Shown here: in pieces, positions 52,888 to 60,774 of the stretch | Position numbering within the stretch: the stretch's first letter is position 1 | How the letters are laid out: each line of letters opens with the position of its first letter | Source: DASXVX01 sp036504075 | GTDB lineage: Bacteria > Bacillota > Sulfobacillia > Symbiobacteriales > Symbiobacteriaceae | Assembly (NCBI GenBank): GCA_036504075.1 | Contig: DASXVX010000086.1 | Span: 1 to 64,000 of the forward strand | Length of the DNA: 64,000 nt | Direction: 5' to 3' | The notes under the pieces: model-generated | Told to the model about the DNA's origin: nothing | The model's database searches: none | What the model saw: the letters and a program-made list of their open reading frames with translations, nothing else | Position numbers and translations under genes: made by a program

Positions 52888-52921
52888 GGCTCCGGACGCC
52901 CTCGGGCGACCGGAGCCTTTT
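52888..52921 (+). terminator. Intrinsic terminator
   Basis: GGCTCCGG (52888-52895) pairs with CCGGAGCC (52910-52917), with an inner CGCCC/GGGCG, followed by TTTT. Confidence 0.88.
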
Positions 52922-52936
52922 CGCTCGCCCTCCCAC

Positions 52937-52980
52937 TTGTCAGCCGCATCCGGGCGTGTTATAAAAGTGAATGAGCGCTC
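52937..52980 (+). promoter_or_regulatory. Promoter and likely TetR operator of the tetR-fabF operon
   Basis: TTGTCA (52937-52942), 17-bp spacer, TATAAA (52960-52965). Just downstream, GTGAATGAGCGCTCGC contains the palindrome GAGCGCTC (52973-52980). TGAATGAGCGCTC is like half of operators bound by fatty-acid-related TetR repressors. The position over the expected transcription start fits autorepression. Confidence 0.7.
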
Positions 52981-53005
52981 GCTTTTTATAGGAGGAGCGG
53001 TAGAT

Positions 53006-53623
53006 ATGTGCCCCCGTGTGAGCGATGAACACAAGGAACGGCGACGCCAGGCGATTTTGGATGCGGCCATGGAGGTTTTCCTCGGCCGCGGCTACCAGGT
53101 GGCAACCATCAACGACATCTCCTCGGAATGCGGCATGAGCGTCGGCGCCATTTACCGGTACTTCCGGAACAAAGGCGAAATCATGCTGACCCTGGTGGAA
53201 GAACGGCTGGGCCGGACCCCGGAGTTGTTCGCCCGGCTGACGGAAACGGCCGGCGATCCCTGGGAGCGGCTGGACCGGTGCGTCGACCTGTTCACCAGCG
53301 CCCTGCGGGTCCGGCATCCGGCCACCGGCCGGCTGCTGCTGGTGACCATGGCCGAAGCGGTGCAGGACGGCGAAGTCCGCCGGGGGCTCCACAACCGGTT
53401 CAGCGCCCTGGTGACCTACCTCGAAGGGATCATTAAAGATGGGGTTGCAGTGGGCCTCTTCCGGCCCGACGTGGATGCGGTAGCGTTGGCGGCTGTTCTC
53501 ATGAGCGCTGCGGACGGCGTGGCGGTCTACTGGGTGACGGGAGCGCCGGAAATTGAGCCGCGCATCATGCGCAGCACCATGCTGGCGATGTTGCGGGCTT
53601 ACCTGATCATCGAAAAGGAGTGA
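53006..53623 (+). CDS. TetR/AcrR-family transcriptional regulator
   Basis: 205 residues. The N-terminal helix-turn-helix is RRQAILDAAMEVFLGRGYQV then INDISSECGMSVGAIYRYFR (about 12-55). The C-terminal ligand domain (about 65-200) is all-helical. ATG 53006 has GGAGGAGCGG upstream. fabF starts 7 bp after its stop, so they form one transcript, suggesting control of a fatty-acid or polyketide step and a response to an acyl-type ligand. That link is inference from context and from the operator. Confidence 0.88.
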   Translation: MCPRVSDEHKERRRQAILDAAMEVFLGRGYQVATINDISSECGMSVGAIYRYFRNKGEIMLTLVEERLGRTPELFARLTETAGDPWERLDRCVDLFTSALRVRHPATGRLLLVTMAEAVQDGEVRRGLHNRFSALVTYLEGIIKDGVAVGLFRPDVDAVALAAVLMSAADGVAVYWVTGAPEIEPRIMRSTMLAMLRAYLIIEKE

Positions 53624-53629
53624 ACCGCC

Positions 53630-54871
53630 GTGGCGCGTCGTGTCGTCGTAACCGGTCTGGGTCTTCTGTCGCCGCTGGGCAATTCGGTGGCGGAAAACTG
53701 GGAATCAGTGCTCGCTGGACGCTCGGGGATCGCACCGATCACCCGGTTCGATACCGCCCGTTTGCCGGCCACGTTTGCCGGCGAGGTGAAGAACTTCGAC
53801 CCCGCCAAGGTGATGGATTCCAAAGAGATCAAGCGCTTTGAGACGTTCATCCATTATGCGCTGGCCGTTGCCGCCGAAGCGGTGGCCGATGCGGGCCTCA
53901 CCTTCGAAGGCGAGCTGGCCGAGCGGACCGGCGTAGTCTTCGGCAGCGGCATGGGCGGGCTGGAGAGCATTGAGAACACCACGCTGACGCTGGTGGAGAA
54001 AGGGCCCCGCCGGGTCTCCCCGTTCTTCATTCCGGGCTGCATCATCAACATGGCGCCAGGCATGATCTCGATCAAGTATGGCATTCTGGGGCCGAACTAC
54101 GGCACCGTCTCTGCCTGCTCTTCCGGGGGCCACGCCATTGGCGACGCGTACCACATCATCCAGCGCGATGAGGCCGACGTGATGCTGACCGGCGGCGCCG
54201 AGTCGGTCATGACCGAACTGGCCATGGCGGGCTTCGCTTCCGCCCGGGCGCTCTCGACCCGCAACGACGACCCGGCCGGCGCCTCCCGCCCGTTCTCGGC
54301 CGACCGTGACGGCTTCGTCATGGGCGAAGGCGCCGGCTGCCTGGTGCTGGAAGAGCTAGAACACGCACTCGCCCGCGGCGCCAAGATTTACGGCGAAGTG
54401 ATCGGCGCCGGGGCCTCGGCGGATGCCTACCACGTAACGGCCCCCTCCCCCGACGGCCGAGGCGCCGCGCTTTCCATGAGGAGCGCCCTGCGTTCGGCCG
54501 GCATCGCCCCCGAAGCGGTGGGCTACATTAACGCCCACGCCACTTCGACTCCGGTCGGCGACATTATGGAGACGCAGGCGATCAAAACCGTCTTCGGGGC
54601 GCATGCGCACAAGCTGGCGGTCAGCTCCACGAAGTCGATGCACGGGCATCTGCTGGGGGCAGCGGCCGCGATCGAGTCCATTCTCACCGTGCTGGCCCTG
54701 AAGCACCAGGTGCTGCCGCCGACGATTAACCTGACCAACCCCGACCCGGAGTGCGACCTGGACTACGTGCCGAACCAAGCCCGCAAGGTGGAAGGGCTGG
54801 AAGTGGCCCTGTCCAACAGCTTCGGGTTCGGCGGCACCAACGCCACGCTGGCATTCCGCCGCTACCAATAA
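53630..54871 (+). CDS. fabF: Beta-ketoacyl-ACP synthase II (FabF)
   Basis: 413 residues, standard FabF length. The catalytic residues fall at the canonical positions: Cys163 (VSACSSGG), His303 (NAHATSTP), Lys335 and His340 (TKSMHGHLLGAA), and the C-terminal loop NSFGFGGTNATLAF is present. It condenses malonyl-ACP with acyl-ACP during chain elongation in the cytosol. Start GTG 53630, with AAGGAG upstream. It is separated from other fab genes and sits behind its own TetR regulator, so it may be a specialised or stress-adapted copy. Confidence 0.95.
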   Translation: MARRVVVTGLGLLSPLGNSVAENWESVLAGRSGIAPITRFDTARLPATFAGEVKNFDPAKVMDSKEIKRFETFIHYALAVAAEAVADAGLTFEGELAERTGVVFGSGMGGLESIENTTLTLVEKGPRRVSPFFIPGCIINMAPGMISIKYGILGPNYGTVSACSSGGHAIGDAYHIIQRDEADVMLTGGAESVMTELAMAGFASARALSTRNDDPAGASRPFSADRDGFVMGEGAGCLVLEELEHALARGAKIYGEVIGAGASADAYHVTAPSPDGRGAALSMRSALRSAGIAPEAVGYINAHATSTPVGDIMETQAIKTVFGAHAHKLAVSSTKSMHGHLLGAAAAIESILTVLALKHQVLPPTINLTNPDPECDLDYVPNQARKVEGLEVALSNSFGFGGTNATLAFRRYQ

Positions 54872-54880
54872 CCAGATTGT

Positions 54881-56134
54881 TCAACGGGTGCCGTGGGCCT
54901 CGGCGGCTTGAATCCGATTCATGATCGACGGGTGCGAGTGGTCCAGGAACTCCACCAGCGGCGGCGGGTCCACATCGCCCGGGTTCCCCCGGGCGAGCTT
55001 ACGGAATCCGGAGATGAATGCGGCCGGGTTGTTCGTGACCGTCAGGGCAAAGCGGTCAGCCCGGACCTCCATCTGCCGGGAAATGTAGTTCTGCATGGGC
55101 GCCGTCACGTTGCTGAACAGCGTCGACAGGAGCAGAATCAGCGCCAGGCCCCGGGGGGCGTGGACCACCGGCAGCCGGAGCGGGCCGGTTTCGACCATGG
55201 CTGTCAGCATCCAGGCGGCAAGCGAGAGCAGGGCCACATCGCCCACCCCGGAGAGCGCCCAGTTGATCACCACGTCCTGGTGGGCGGCGTGGGCCAGTTC
55301 GTGGGCCATCACCACCTCGACTTCCTGCGGCGGGAACTGCTGCAGGAGCGTGTCGTAGAGGATAATCTGCTTGGTGGCGCCCAGGCCGGTCACCATGGCG
55401 TTGACCCGGGTGGTCTTCTCGCTGACCGCCAGTTCCTGCACCTTCTCGACCTGGACACCGGCCCGGTCCGCCAGCCGTTGGATCATCGCCAGGAGTTGCG
55501 GGTCCCGGACCGGTGCGAGGTGGGAAGACATTGGCAGCAACAGCACCGGGCCCAGCAGGATCATGAGTCCGGTATAGCCGGCGCTGAAGAGGGCCGCCGG
55601 CGCCCACCAGTGGCAGGGCAGGCGCCGGATCAGCCAGTAGACCGGCAGCCAGAGCGCCAGCGACAGCAGCAGGTGCAGGCCGGTGTTGGTCAGGTAGTCG
55701 GCCAGCCAGCCGGCGGCGGTCTGGTGGGTCAGGCCGTAAGCATGCTCGTGGAGGAAGCCGGCATAAAAGGAAAACGGCAGTTCCACGCCGGCGATCAGTA
55801 CGGTAACCCCAGCGGCCACCGCGGCCAGGTTCAGCCACGAGCGCCGGCCGCCGATCTGTTCCAGCCGGTGCAACAGCCGGGCGCCAGGCTCGGAGAAACA
55901 GAGCCAGAGCATGGCCGCCATCGACGCCAGGAACTCGCCGGTGAAAGCCGTCTGCACTTCCCGGGTAAACTGCCGGCCCCGGAGCAGCGTCTCCAGGGAA
56001 AAAAAGCGGAGCGCTTCCTTTGAAATCGGCCGGGCGGCCAGGGTCGCAAACAGGGAGACCAGGCTGAGAAGAACCGCCGGCGTCCACAGAAGCAGCCAGA
56101 ACCGCCGCACGGCAGGTGGTGCAGAAATGTGCAA
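54881..56134 (-). CDS. M48 family (Ste24-like) membrane metalloprotease
   Basis: 417 residues. Several TM helices (about 10-35, 65-85, 105-130, 150-170, 185-205) precede the zinc motif HELAH (His278-Glu279-His282). A later EVRADRFAL supplies the third ligand Glu. The overall plan with the N-terminal M48_N region (SFYAGFLHEHAYGLT) is that of CAAX prenyl protease 1/Ste24-type enzymes, used in membrane protein turnover. Start TTG 56134, with GAGGAGGT 8 nt upstream. It is convergent with fabF, only 9 bp apart. Confidence 0.9.
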   Translation of the reverse strand: MHISAPPAVRRFWLLLWTPAVLLSLVSLFATLAARPISKEALRFFSLETLLRGRQFTREVQTAFTGEFLASMAAMLWLCFSEPGARLLHRLEQIGGRRSWLNLAAVAAGVTVLIAGVELPFSFYAGFLHEHAYGLTHQTAAGWLADYLTNTGLHLLLSLALWLPVYWLIRRLPCHWWAPAALFSAGYTGLMILLGPVLLLPMSSHLAPVRDPQLLAMIQRLADRAGVQVEKVQELAVSEKTTRVNAMVTGLGATKQIILYDTLLQQFPPQEVEVVMAHELAHAAHQDVVINWALSGVGDVALLSLAAWMLTAMVETGPLRLPVVHAPRGLALILLLSTLFSNVTAPMQNYISRQMEVRADRFALTVTNNPAAFISGFRKLARGNPGDVDPPPLVEFLDHSHPSIMNRIQAAEAHGTR

Positions 56135-56315
56135 GGGGATCGACCTCCTCGGGTTCGTCCCCTCTTCTTATGCAAATAGCCGCCGCATCTATGAAAGATG
56201 CGGCGGCTTGTCGCGTTGGCAGGCTCCCGGCTTTACGCGGCGCTGATGCGCTCCGTCGCGGTTTGAAAAAAGCTGATCTGATTCCGGAAATAAAACCATC
56301 TAATGTCCCACCACT

Positions 56316-56324
56316 TGTTATAAT
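56316..56324 (+). promoter_or_regulatory. Extended -10 promoter
   Basis: TGT-TATAAT at 56316-56324, perfect -10 with a TGn extension, 45 bp before the TTG start at 56370. The -35 region is weak. Confidence 0.7.
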
Positions 56325-56369
56325 GGGCTTGATCTCAACAGTACGTCTGCTTCACTGGGAGGAGTCGGG

Positions 56370-56804
56370 TTGAAACCAAACTTGGGCGCTCGTTTCATCG
56401 GTGGACTGGCCCATGTGATAGCCGTGGCGGCCGTACTCTGGCTGTTTGCCCAGGAGTTTTCCAGCCCCCACTTCCCCCTGTTCGCCCTGGTGCTGCTGCT
56501 GCCAAACCTGGCCTTGCTGCTGGCATTCGGCTGGATCTGGCCATTCGCCCGCGCACAGATCCGTCAGGCCCTGGGCATGCATCTGTGGGGGCTGGCGTTC
56601 GGGTTGGTGCCGGAATTGTTCGGGCTTCTGATCCGGGTGGACACCCGGGGGGAGCTCGGGCTCTCCGCCCCGGTGTCTTCACTTTGGAACATGACGCCCG
56701 CCTATGGGCTGACGGCGCTGATCCTGATCGGCGCGGCCCTGGGCTTCTTCGTCTTCGGCATGGATGCCGCCATGGCGGCGTTCGGCGGAAAGCGCTTCGA
56801 TTAG
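56370..56804 (+). CDS. Hypothetical membrane protein, four TM helices
   Basis: 144 residues from TTG 56370 (GGGAGGAG upstream). Helices lie near 12-30, 37-55, 68-85 and 110-132 (TALILIGAALGFFVFGMDAA). No signature motif is seen. Its TAG stop forms the first bases of an 11-bp repeat array (56803-56843). Probably in the cytoplasmic membrane; function unknown. Confidence 0.7.
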   Translation: MKPNLGARFIGGLAHVIAVAAVLWLFAQEFSSPHFPLFALVLLLPNLALLLAFGWIWPFARAQIRQALGMHLWGLAFGLVPELFGLLIRVDTRGELGLSAPVSSLWNMTPAYGLTALILIGAALGFFVFGMDAAMAAFGGKRFD

Positions 56805-56843
56805 CCGCCGATCAGCCGCCGATCAGCCGCCGATCAGCCGCCG
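56803..56843. repeat. 11-bp tandem array, about 3.7 units
   Basis: AGCCGCCGATC at 56803, 56814, 56825 and a partial copy at 56836. The first unit overlaps the stop codon of the membrane protein gene. Confidence 0.9.
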
Positions 56844-56856
56844 GGTGGGACGCTTC

Positions 56857-56885
56857 GGGGGACCGCTGTAAATCAGCGATCCCCC
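56857..56885. terminator. Terminator between convergent genes
   Basis: GGGGGACCGCTG (56857-56868) pairs with CAGCGATCCCCC (56874-56885), loop TAAAT, one mismatch. Confidence 0.75.
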
Positions 56886-56892
56886 GTCTGCT

Positions 56893-59085
56893 TTAAACAA
56901 CCGGAGCGGTGGTCTCGTCGTTTACGGGGCAGTATTGGCCGATCCAGGCCAGCATTTTGAGGAACCGGTCCACCCGCAGCACCGGCGGGCCCTGCCGCGT
57001 GAGGTCGTGATTGGACCGCGGGTGGCGGACCAGCTGGACCGGGGCCTGGTTGTAGAACTTGATCGCCATGAAGAACTGCTCTGCCTGCTCAATCGGGCAG
57101 CGGTAGTCGAACTCGGACTGGAACAGAGCCAGCGGCGTCTTCACTTTCCGGGCATAAGCAAGCGGCGAGATCCGCCACAGCTCCTGCACCCCTTCCGGGG
57201 ACCAGGGATCCTCCACCTTGTGCTGCATGATGTTGAAGAACGGCCCGAAGTCCGGCGTGCCCGAGAAGGAGACCCAGTTGGAGATGGACCGGTGGGAGAC
57301 CGCCGCGGCAAACCGGTCGGTATGGCCGACGATCCAGTTGGTCATGTAGCCGCCGTAGGAGCCGCCGGTCACCGCCAGCCGCTTTTCGTCGACCCAGCCG
57401 AGAGTCAGTGCGTGGTCCACTGCGTCCATGAGATCCTCGAAGTCTTTGTGGCCGTAGTCGCCCCGGCAGGCATCCACGAACGTTTGCCCGTAGCTGGTGG
57501 AGCCGCGGGGGTTGACGAACAGCACGCCATAGCCGGCGGCAGCAAAGTTGTGGAACTCCTGGTAGAAGGCGTAGCCGAAGCAGGTATGCGGCCCGCCGTG
57601 CACGTCCAGCACCAGCGGGTACTTGCGGCCCGCCTCGAAGCCTACCGGTTTCATGATCCAGCCGTGAATCTCCCAGCCGTCCCGGGCCTTGAACGTGATT
57701 TCGGCCACTTCCGGCTGCTCCAGTTCGGCGAAAAGGCCGGCGTTGACGTCGGTCAGTTGCTTCTCTTCATACTCCCGGCAATCCATGACGAAAATGTCGG
57801 CGATGTGGTGCATGTCGCCCGCCACGAAGGCCAGAACCTCACAGTTTCGGTCAAAGGTGCCGCCGGAAATCTCCCGGTTGCCGCCGCAGAGCAACTGCGG
57901 CCGGCCGCCGGCGATCGGGAAGCTGTAGACCGAGCAGGCGCCCCGCTCGGAGACCGGCACGTAGAGAAAATTGCCGTCCGGCGCCCACGTCACGCTCACG
58001 CCGCCGCCGCCGGGCCGCACATCGGCGCCGACCGTACTGCCGAAGGCGAGGTCCCAGTTGCCCAGCACCCGGGGTTCGCCGCCCGCGACCGGGAAGAGCC
58101 AGATTTTTTCTTGGGTGGCGTTCTGGAACTCGTTCTGATGGCCCAACACCGCCAGCCACTTGCCGTCCGGCGAGAAGCGGCTGTCGGCGAACTGTCCCCG
58201 GGAGCCGGTGACGCAGACCGGCGCAAACGCCTGCCCGGCCTCGGTGGCGGCCGCGGCGAGAGCTTCGGCCGGCGCCTTCGCCTCGTCGCCCTTGGGCGCA
58301 TCCGCCCCGGGCGGCAGCGGCGCCGGGGTCGCCCGGGCGGCCGGTGCATCCGATCCAGGCACGGCGACCATAAAGACGTCGACCACGCGGAGATGCTCGT
58401 CCTCCGTGCGCCGGGCTTCGAAGGCGATCAGCTTCCCGTCGGGCGACCACTGGGGACTGCTGTGGTCGAAGTCGCCCCAGGTGACTTGCACGGGCGCCGG
58501 GAGCCGCTCGCCGACCGCGGCCACGTCGACCGTCCAGATCTGGCTCTTGCGCTGCGGCCGGATGCCGATCGGGTCGGACCGCCAGTGAATCCGGGTGAAA
58601 ATGCGGGCCTCGTCTTTGGCTTTTTTCTCGTCGGCCTGCTTGTCGGACTCGGTTTTCGCCCGGGTCAGCAGTTCCCGGTGATCGTCCGGGCCGAGTGCGG
58701 ACGTGAAGGCGATGCGCCGGCCATCCGGCGACCAGACGGGGTTCCCGGCTCCGTTGCGCATGGCGGTGATCGGGCGGGCCTCGCCGCCGAACCGGTCGAT
58801 CAGCCAGACCTGCCGGTCGCCGCCCCGATCGGAGACGAATGCCAGCGTCCGACCATCGGGCGACCAGCGGGGCGTGGCGTCGGACTTGGGTCCGCGGGTG
58901 AACTGGACGGGAGTGCCGCCGGCCGCCGGCACCAGCCAGAGCGAGGAGTGCGGCTCCTTCGCTTCCTTGTCGGTCTGGGTGCGAACGAACGCGATGACCT
59001 CGCCGTCAGGACTGATCTGCGGGTCGCTGACGGTCACAAACAGGTACAAATCCTCGGGGACTAGCTTCCGCTTCGGATGGGACAT
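56893..59085 (-). CDS. S9 family prolyl oligopeptidase/acylaminoacyl-peptidase
   Basis: 730 residues. An N-terminal beta-propeller (about 20-440) shows TolB-like blades (SPDGRTLAFVSDRGGDRQVW). The C-terminal alpha/beta hydrolase (about 470-725) carries TGGSYGGYMTNW with nucleophile Ser576, Asp660 (FDYRCP) and His693 (SNHDL). It lacks a signal peptide and is likely cytosolic, cutting short or acylated peptides. The insert near 250-285 is Ala/Pro-rich. The start at 59085 has GAGGAGGCG 5 nt upstream; the M at 59106 lacks one. Confidence 0.92.
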   Translation of the reverse strand: MSHPKRKLVPEDLYLFVTVSDPQISPDGEVIAFVRTQTDKEAKEPHSSLWLVPAAGGTPVQFTRGPKSDATPRWSPDGRTLAFVSDRGGDRQVWLIDRFGGEARPITAMRNGAGNPVWSPDGRRIAFTSALGPDDHRELLTRAKTESDKQADEKKAKDEARIFTRIHWRSDPIGIRPQRKSQIWTVDVAAVGERLPAPVQVTWGDFDHSSPQWSPDGKLIAFEARRTEDEHLRVVDVFMVAVPGSDAPAARATPAPLPPGADAPKGDEAKAPAEALAAAATEAGQAFAPVCVTGSRGQFADSRFSPDGKWLAVLGHQNEFQNATQEKIWLFPVAGGEPRVLGNWDLAFGSTVGADVRPGGGGVSVTWAPDGNFLYVPVSERGACSVYSFPIAGGRPQLLCGGNREISGGTFDRNCEVLAFVAGDMHHIADIFVMDCREYEEKQLTDVNAGLFAELEQPEVAEITFKARDGWEIHGWIMKPVGFEAGRKYPLVLDVHGGPHTCFGYAFYQEFHNFAAAGYGVLFVNPRGSTSYGQTFVDACRGDYGHKDFEDLMDAVDHALTLGWVDEKRLAVTGGSYGGYMTNWIVGHTDRFAAAVSHRSISNWVSFSGTPDFGPFFNIMQHKVEDPWSPEGVQELWRISPLAYARKVKTPLALFQSEFDYRCPIEQAEQFFMAIKFYNQAPVQLVRHPRSNHDLTRQGPPVLRVDRFLKMLAWIGQYCPVNDETTAPVV

Positions 59086-59192
59086 GTGGCGCCTCCTCTG
59101 GCACAAGCGTCTGCGTCTTCAAGTTTACACAATGAAGCTTACACAAACAGCAGCGGTTCCCCTGCTGGGAAATTCCCAGTATTATGCTTCCC

Positions 59193-59226
59193 GAAAAAGA
59201 TAGCGGAGGGAGACAACCCCCTCCGC
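59193..59226 (-). terminator. Intrinsic terminator
   Basis: On the minus strand GCGGAGGGG pairs with CCCTCCGC (arms 59217-59225 and 59203-59210), then TATCTTTTT. It ends transcription of the gene that stops at 59232. Confidence 0.88.
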
Positions 59227-59231
59227 CGGCG

Positions 59232-59717
59232 CTACATCCATGCTTGGTCGGATGCGGGGTACTGGAGCGCCCCACCGTTGGGCGTGTACTGGATTGGGAC
59301 CAACCGCCCGGTCCCAAATTCGTAGGCGTAGCCCCGGGGCGCAGGCGAGGCGTACGGATGGCGGGACTTGCCGGCCCCGTCAGTACCGGCCTCCGCTTCG
59401 GGCCAGCCGCCGGTTTTGGCCTGCAGGTCACCGGAGCCGTCCTCCCGGTCTCCGGTTTCACTCAGGTCACCGGTCTCGCTCAGGTCGCCGGTGGTCTCGC
59501 TCAGGTCGCCGGTCTCGCTCAGGTCGCCGGTCTCGCTCAAGTCGCCGGTCTCTTCGATCTGTAAAGCCATGGCCGTCTCCGGCTCGGACGCGGCGAACGC
59601 GGGCGGATTCATCCCGGCCACGGCGGATGCCGAGCGCGGGGTGTGGTGCACATAAAAGACGCTGCCCACCACCGAAAGCCGCTGCAAATTCGGGAAATCG
59701 TCCAGTCTCACCTTCAC
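59232..59717 (-). CDS. Hypothetical protein with TGDLSE hexapeptide repeats
   Basis: 161 residues from GTG 59717 (GGGAGGTGA 8 nt upstream). The start is VRLDDFPNLQRLSVVGSVFY, the middle (about 57-95) repeats TGDLSE six times with one extra Thr, and the tail has APRGYAYEFGTGRLVPIQYT. The 18-bp DNA repeat (59455-59555) can expand or shrink by slippage without breaking the frame. No signal peptide. Function unknown; the acidic repeats suggest a flexible spacer. Confidence 0.6.
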   Translation of the reverse strand: MKVRLDDFPNLQRLSVVGSVFYVHHTPRSASAVAGMNPPAFAASEPETAMALQIEETGDLSETGDLSETGDLSETTGDLSETGDLSETGDREDGSGDLQAKTGGWPEAEAGTDGAGKSRHPYASPAPRGYAYEFGTGRLVPIQYTPNGGALQYPASDQAWM

Positions 59718-59793
59718 GGGAGTGTCACCTCCCTTTCAGACTATGTTACCTCACCCCAGGGTGGGACGCAGACGCCGGTCGGCGTGAATTCCC

Positions 59794-60347
59794 CTAACCG
59801 GTCCGCCAGATGCGCTCCAGCCGCGGCGCCGGGCCGGCAACGTCCGACAGGGTAATCCGGTAGACGTCCGGATTCGTAAGGGCTGCCCATTCGTCGAAGC
59901 CGAACCGGTCGTCATACCGCTTCAGCATCAGGGCCATAAGATTTCCGTGGGTTATTACCGCCGTGCGGCGGGCCGGATGGGCCAGCACGTCCGCCAGAAC
60001 GGCCCCGGCCCGGGCCATGCCGCCCGGCTGGATTCGCCGCCCTCCGGACAGAGGTCCAGGTCGGTAAAGGTCTGCCGGAGCAGGGCCAGCCAGTCCGGAC
60101 GAGGTCCGCCGGCCAGAACCCGCTCGGCCAGGCGGGATTCCGGCTCGATGGCAAGGCCCAGCCGCCGGGCCAGGGGGGCGATGGAGGCGTGCGCCCGGCG
60201 GAATGGACTCGCCACAATCCGCTCCACGCCCAGCGGCGCGAGAAAATCGGCCAACGCCGCTGCCTGACCGTCGCCCTCGGGCGTCAACGGCGCATCCGCT
60301 TCCTGCCCGGTGGCGCTGCAGTGCCGGACGACGAACAGTTCTTTCAC
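59794..60347 (-). pseudogene. Histidine phosphatase (phosphoglycerate mutase-like), frameshifted
   Basis: GTG 60347 (GGAGGCGGGG upstream) opens KELFVVRHCSATGQEADAPL, where RHCSATGQ is a variant of the RHGxT catalytic box, then PFRRAHASIAPLARRLGLAI and CPEGGESSRAA. Around 60019-60030 the frame must change to read MARAGAVLADVLAHPARRTA and the second catalytic His in VITHGNLMALML, ending at 59794. One extra base would give a standard protein of about 184 residues. Both catalytic halves are preserved, which argues for a recent event or a sequence error. Confidence 0.75.
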
Positions 60348-60365
60348 ATCCCCGCCTCCCGTCCG

Positions 60366-60398
60366 ATAAAGGACCCCGACCACGGTTGGGACGGGGTC
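60366..60398 (-). terminator. Hairpin between rhodanese and histidine phosphatase genes
   Basis: GACCCCG (60372-60378) pairs with CGGGGTC (60392-60398); the minus-strand tail is CTTTAT. Confidence 0.65.
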
Positions 60399-60406
60399 GG
60401 GTAATG

Positions 60407-60745
60407 CTACCGGCCGGGCGGGACCACCGGCCCTTTCCAGGCCTTCATGCCGCCCGTCATAGACTTGGACTGTTTGAAGCCCCGCACTTGCATGTAGACC
60501 GCCGCATCGGCCGTCCGAATGCCGCTGGCGCAAACCAGGACCACTTCCTGCTCCGGGTCCAGCGCCCCCAGTTCCGTCAGCAGAAACGGCCGCATGGGCG
60601 AAAGCCGGGCGCCCGGAATCACCCCGGACTGCCATTCGGCCGGCTCCCGGATATCCACCAGCGTCAGCTTCTCCCCCGCCTCCAGCCGCTTCTGCACCTC
60701 GCCGGCCGTAATCTCCTGATAGGAGTACCCCCCAATCTGGCCCAA
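60407..60745 (-). CDS. Rhodanese-domain protein (single domain)
   Basis: 112 residues from TTG 60745 (GAGGAG 7 nt upstream). Typical features are ITAGEVQKRLEAGEKLTLVD and VDIREPAEWQSGVIPGA. The active-site loop CASGIRTADAA has the catalytic Cys, and MTGGMKAWKG is near the end. It carries sulfur as a persulfide in the cytosol. It follows the aminotransferase gene by 29 bp and is probably co-transcribed with it. Confidence 0.9.
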   Translation of the reverse strand: MGQIGGYSYQEITAGEVQKRLEAGEKLTLVDIREPAEWQSGVIPGARLSPMRPFLLTELGALDPEQEVVLVCASGIRTADAAVYMQVRGFKQSKSMTGGMKAWKGPVVPPGR

Positions 60746-60774
60746 GCAAACACTCCTCTTTACGCCGTTCCGCT

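Noticed and set aside
59455..59555. 18-bp repeats as a regulatory or CRISPR-like array
   Set aside because: The period is six codons and encodes TGDLSE in a well-started gene, so it is a coding repeat.
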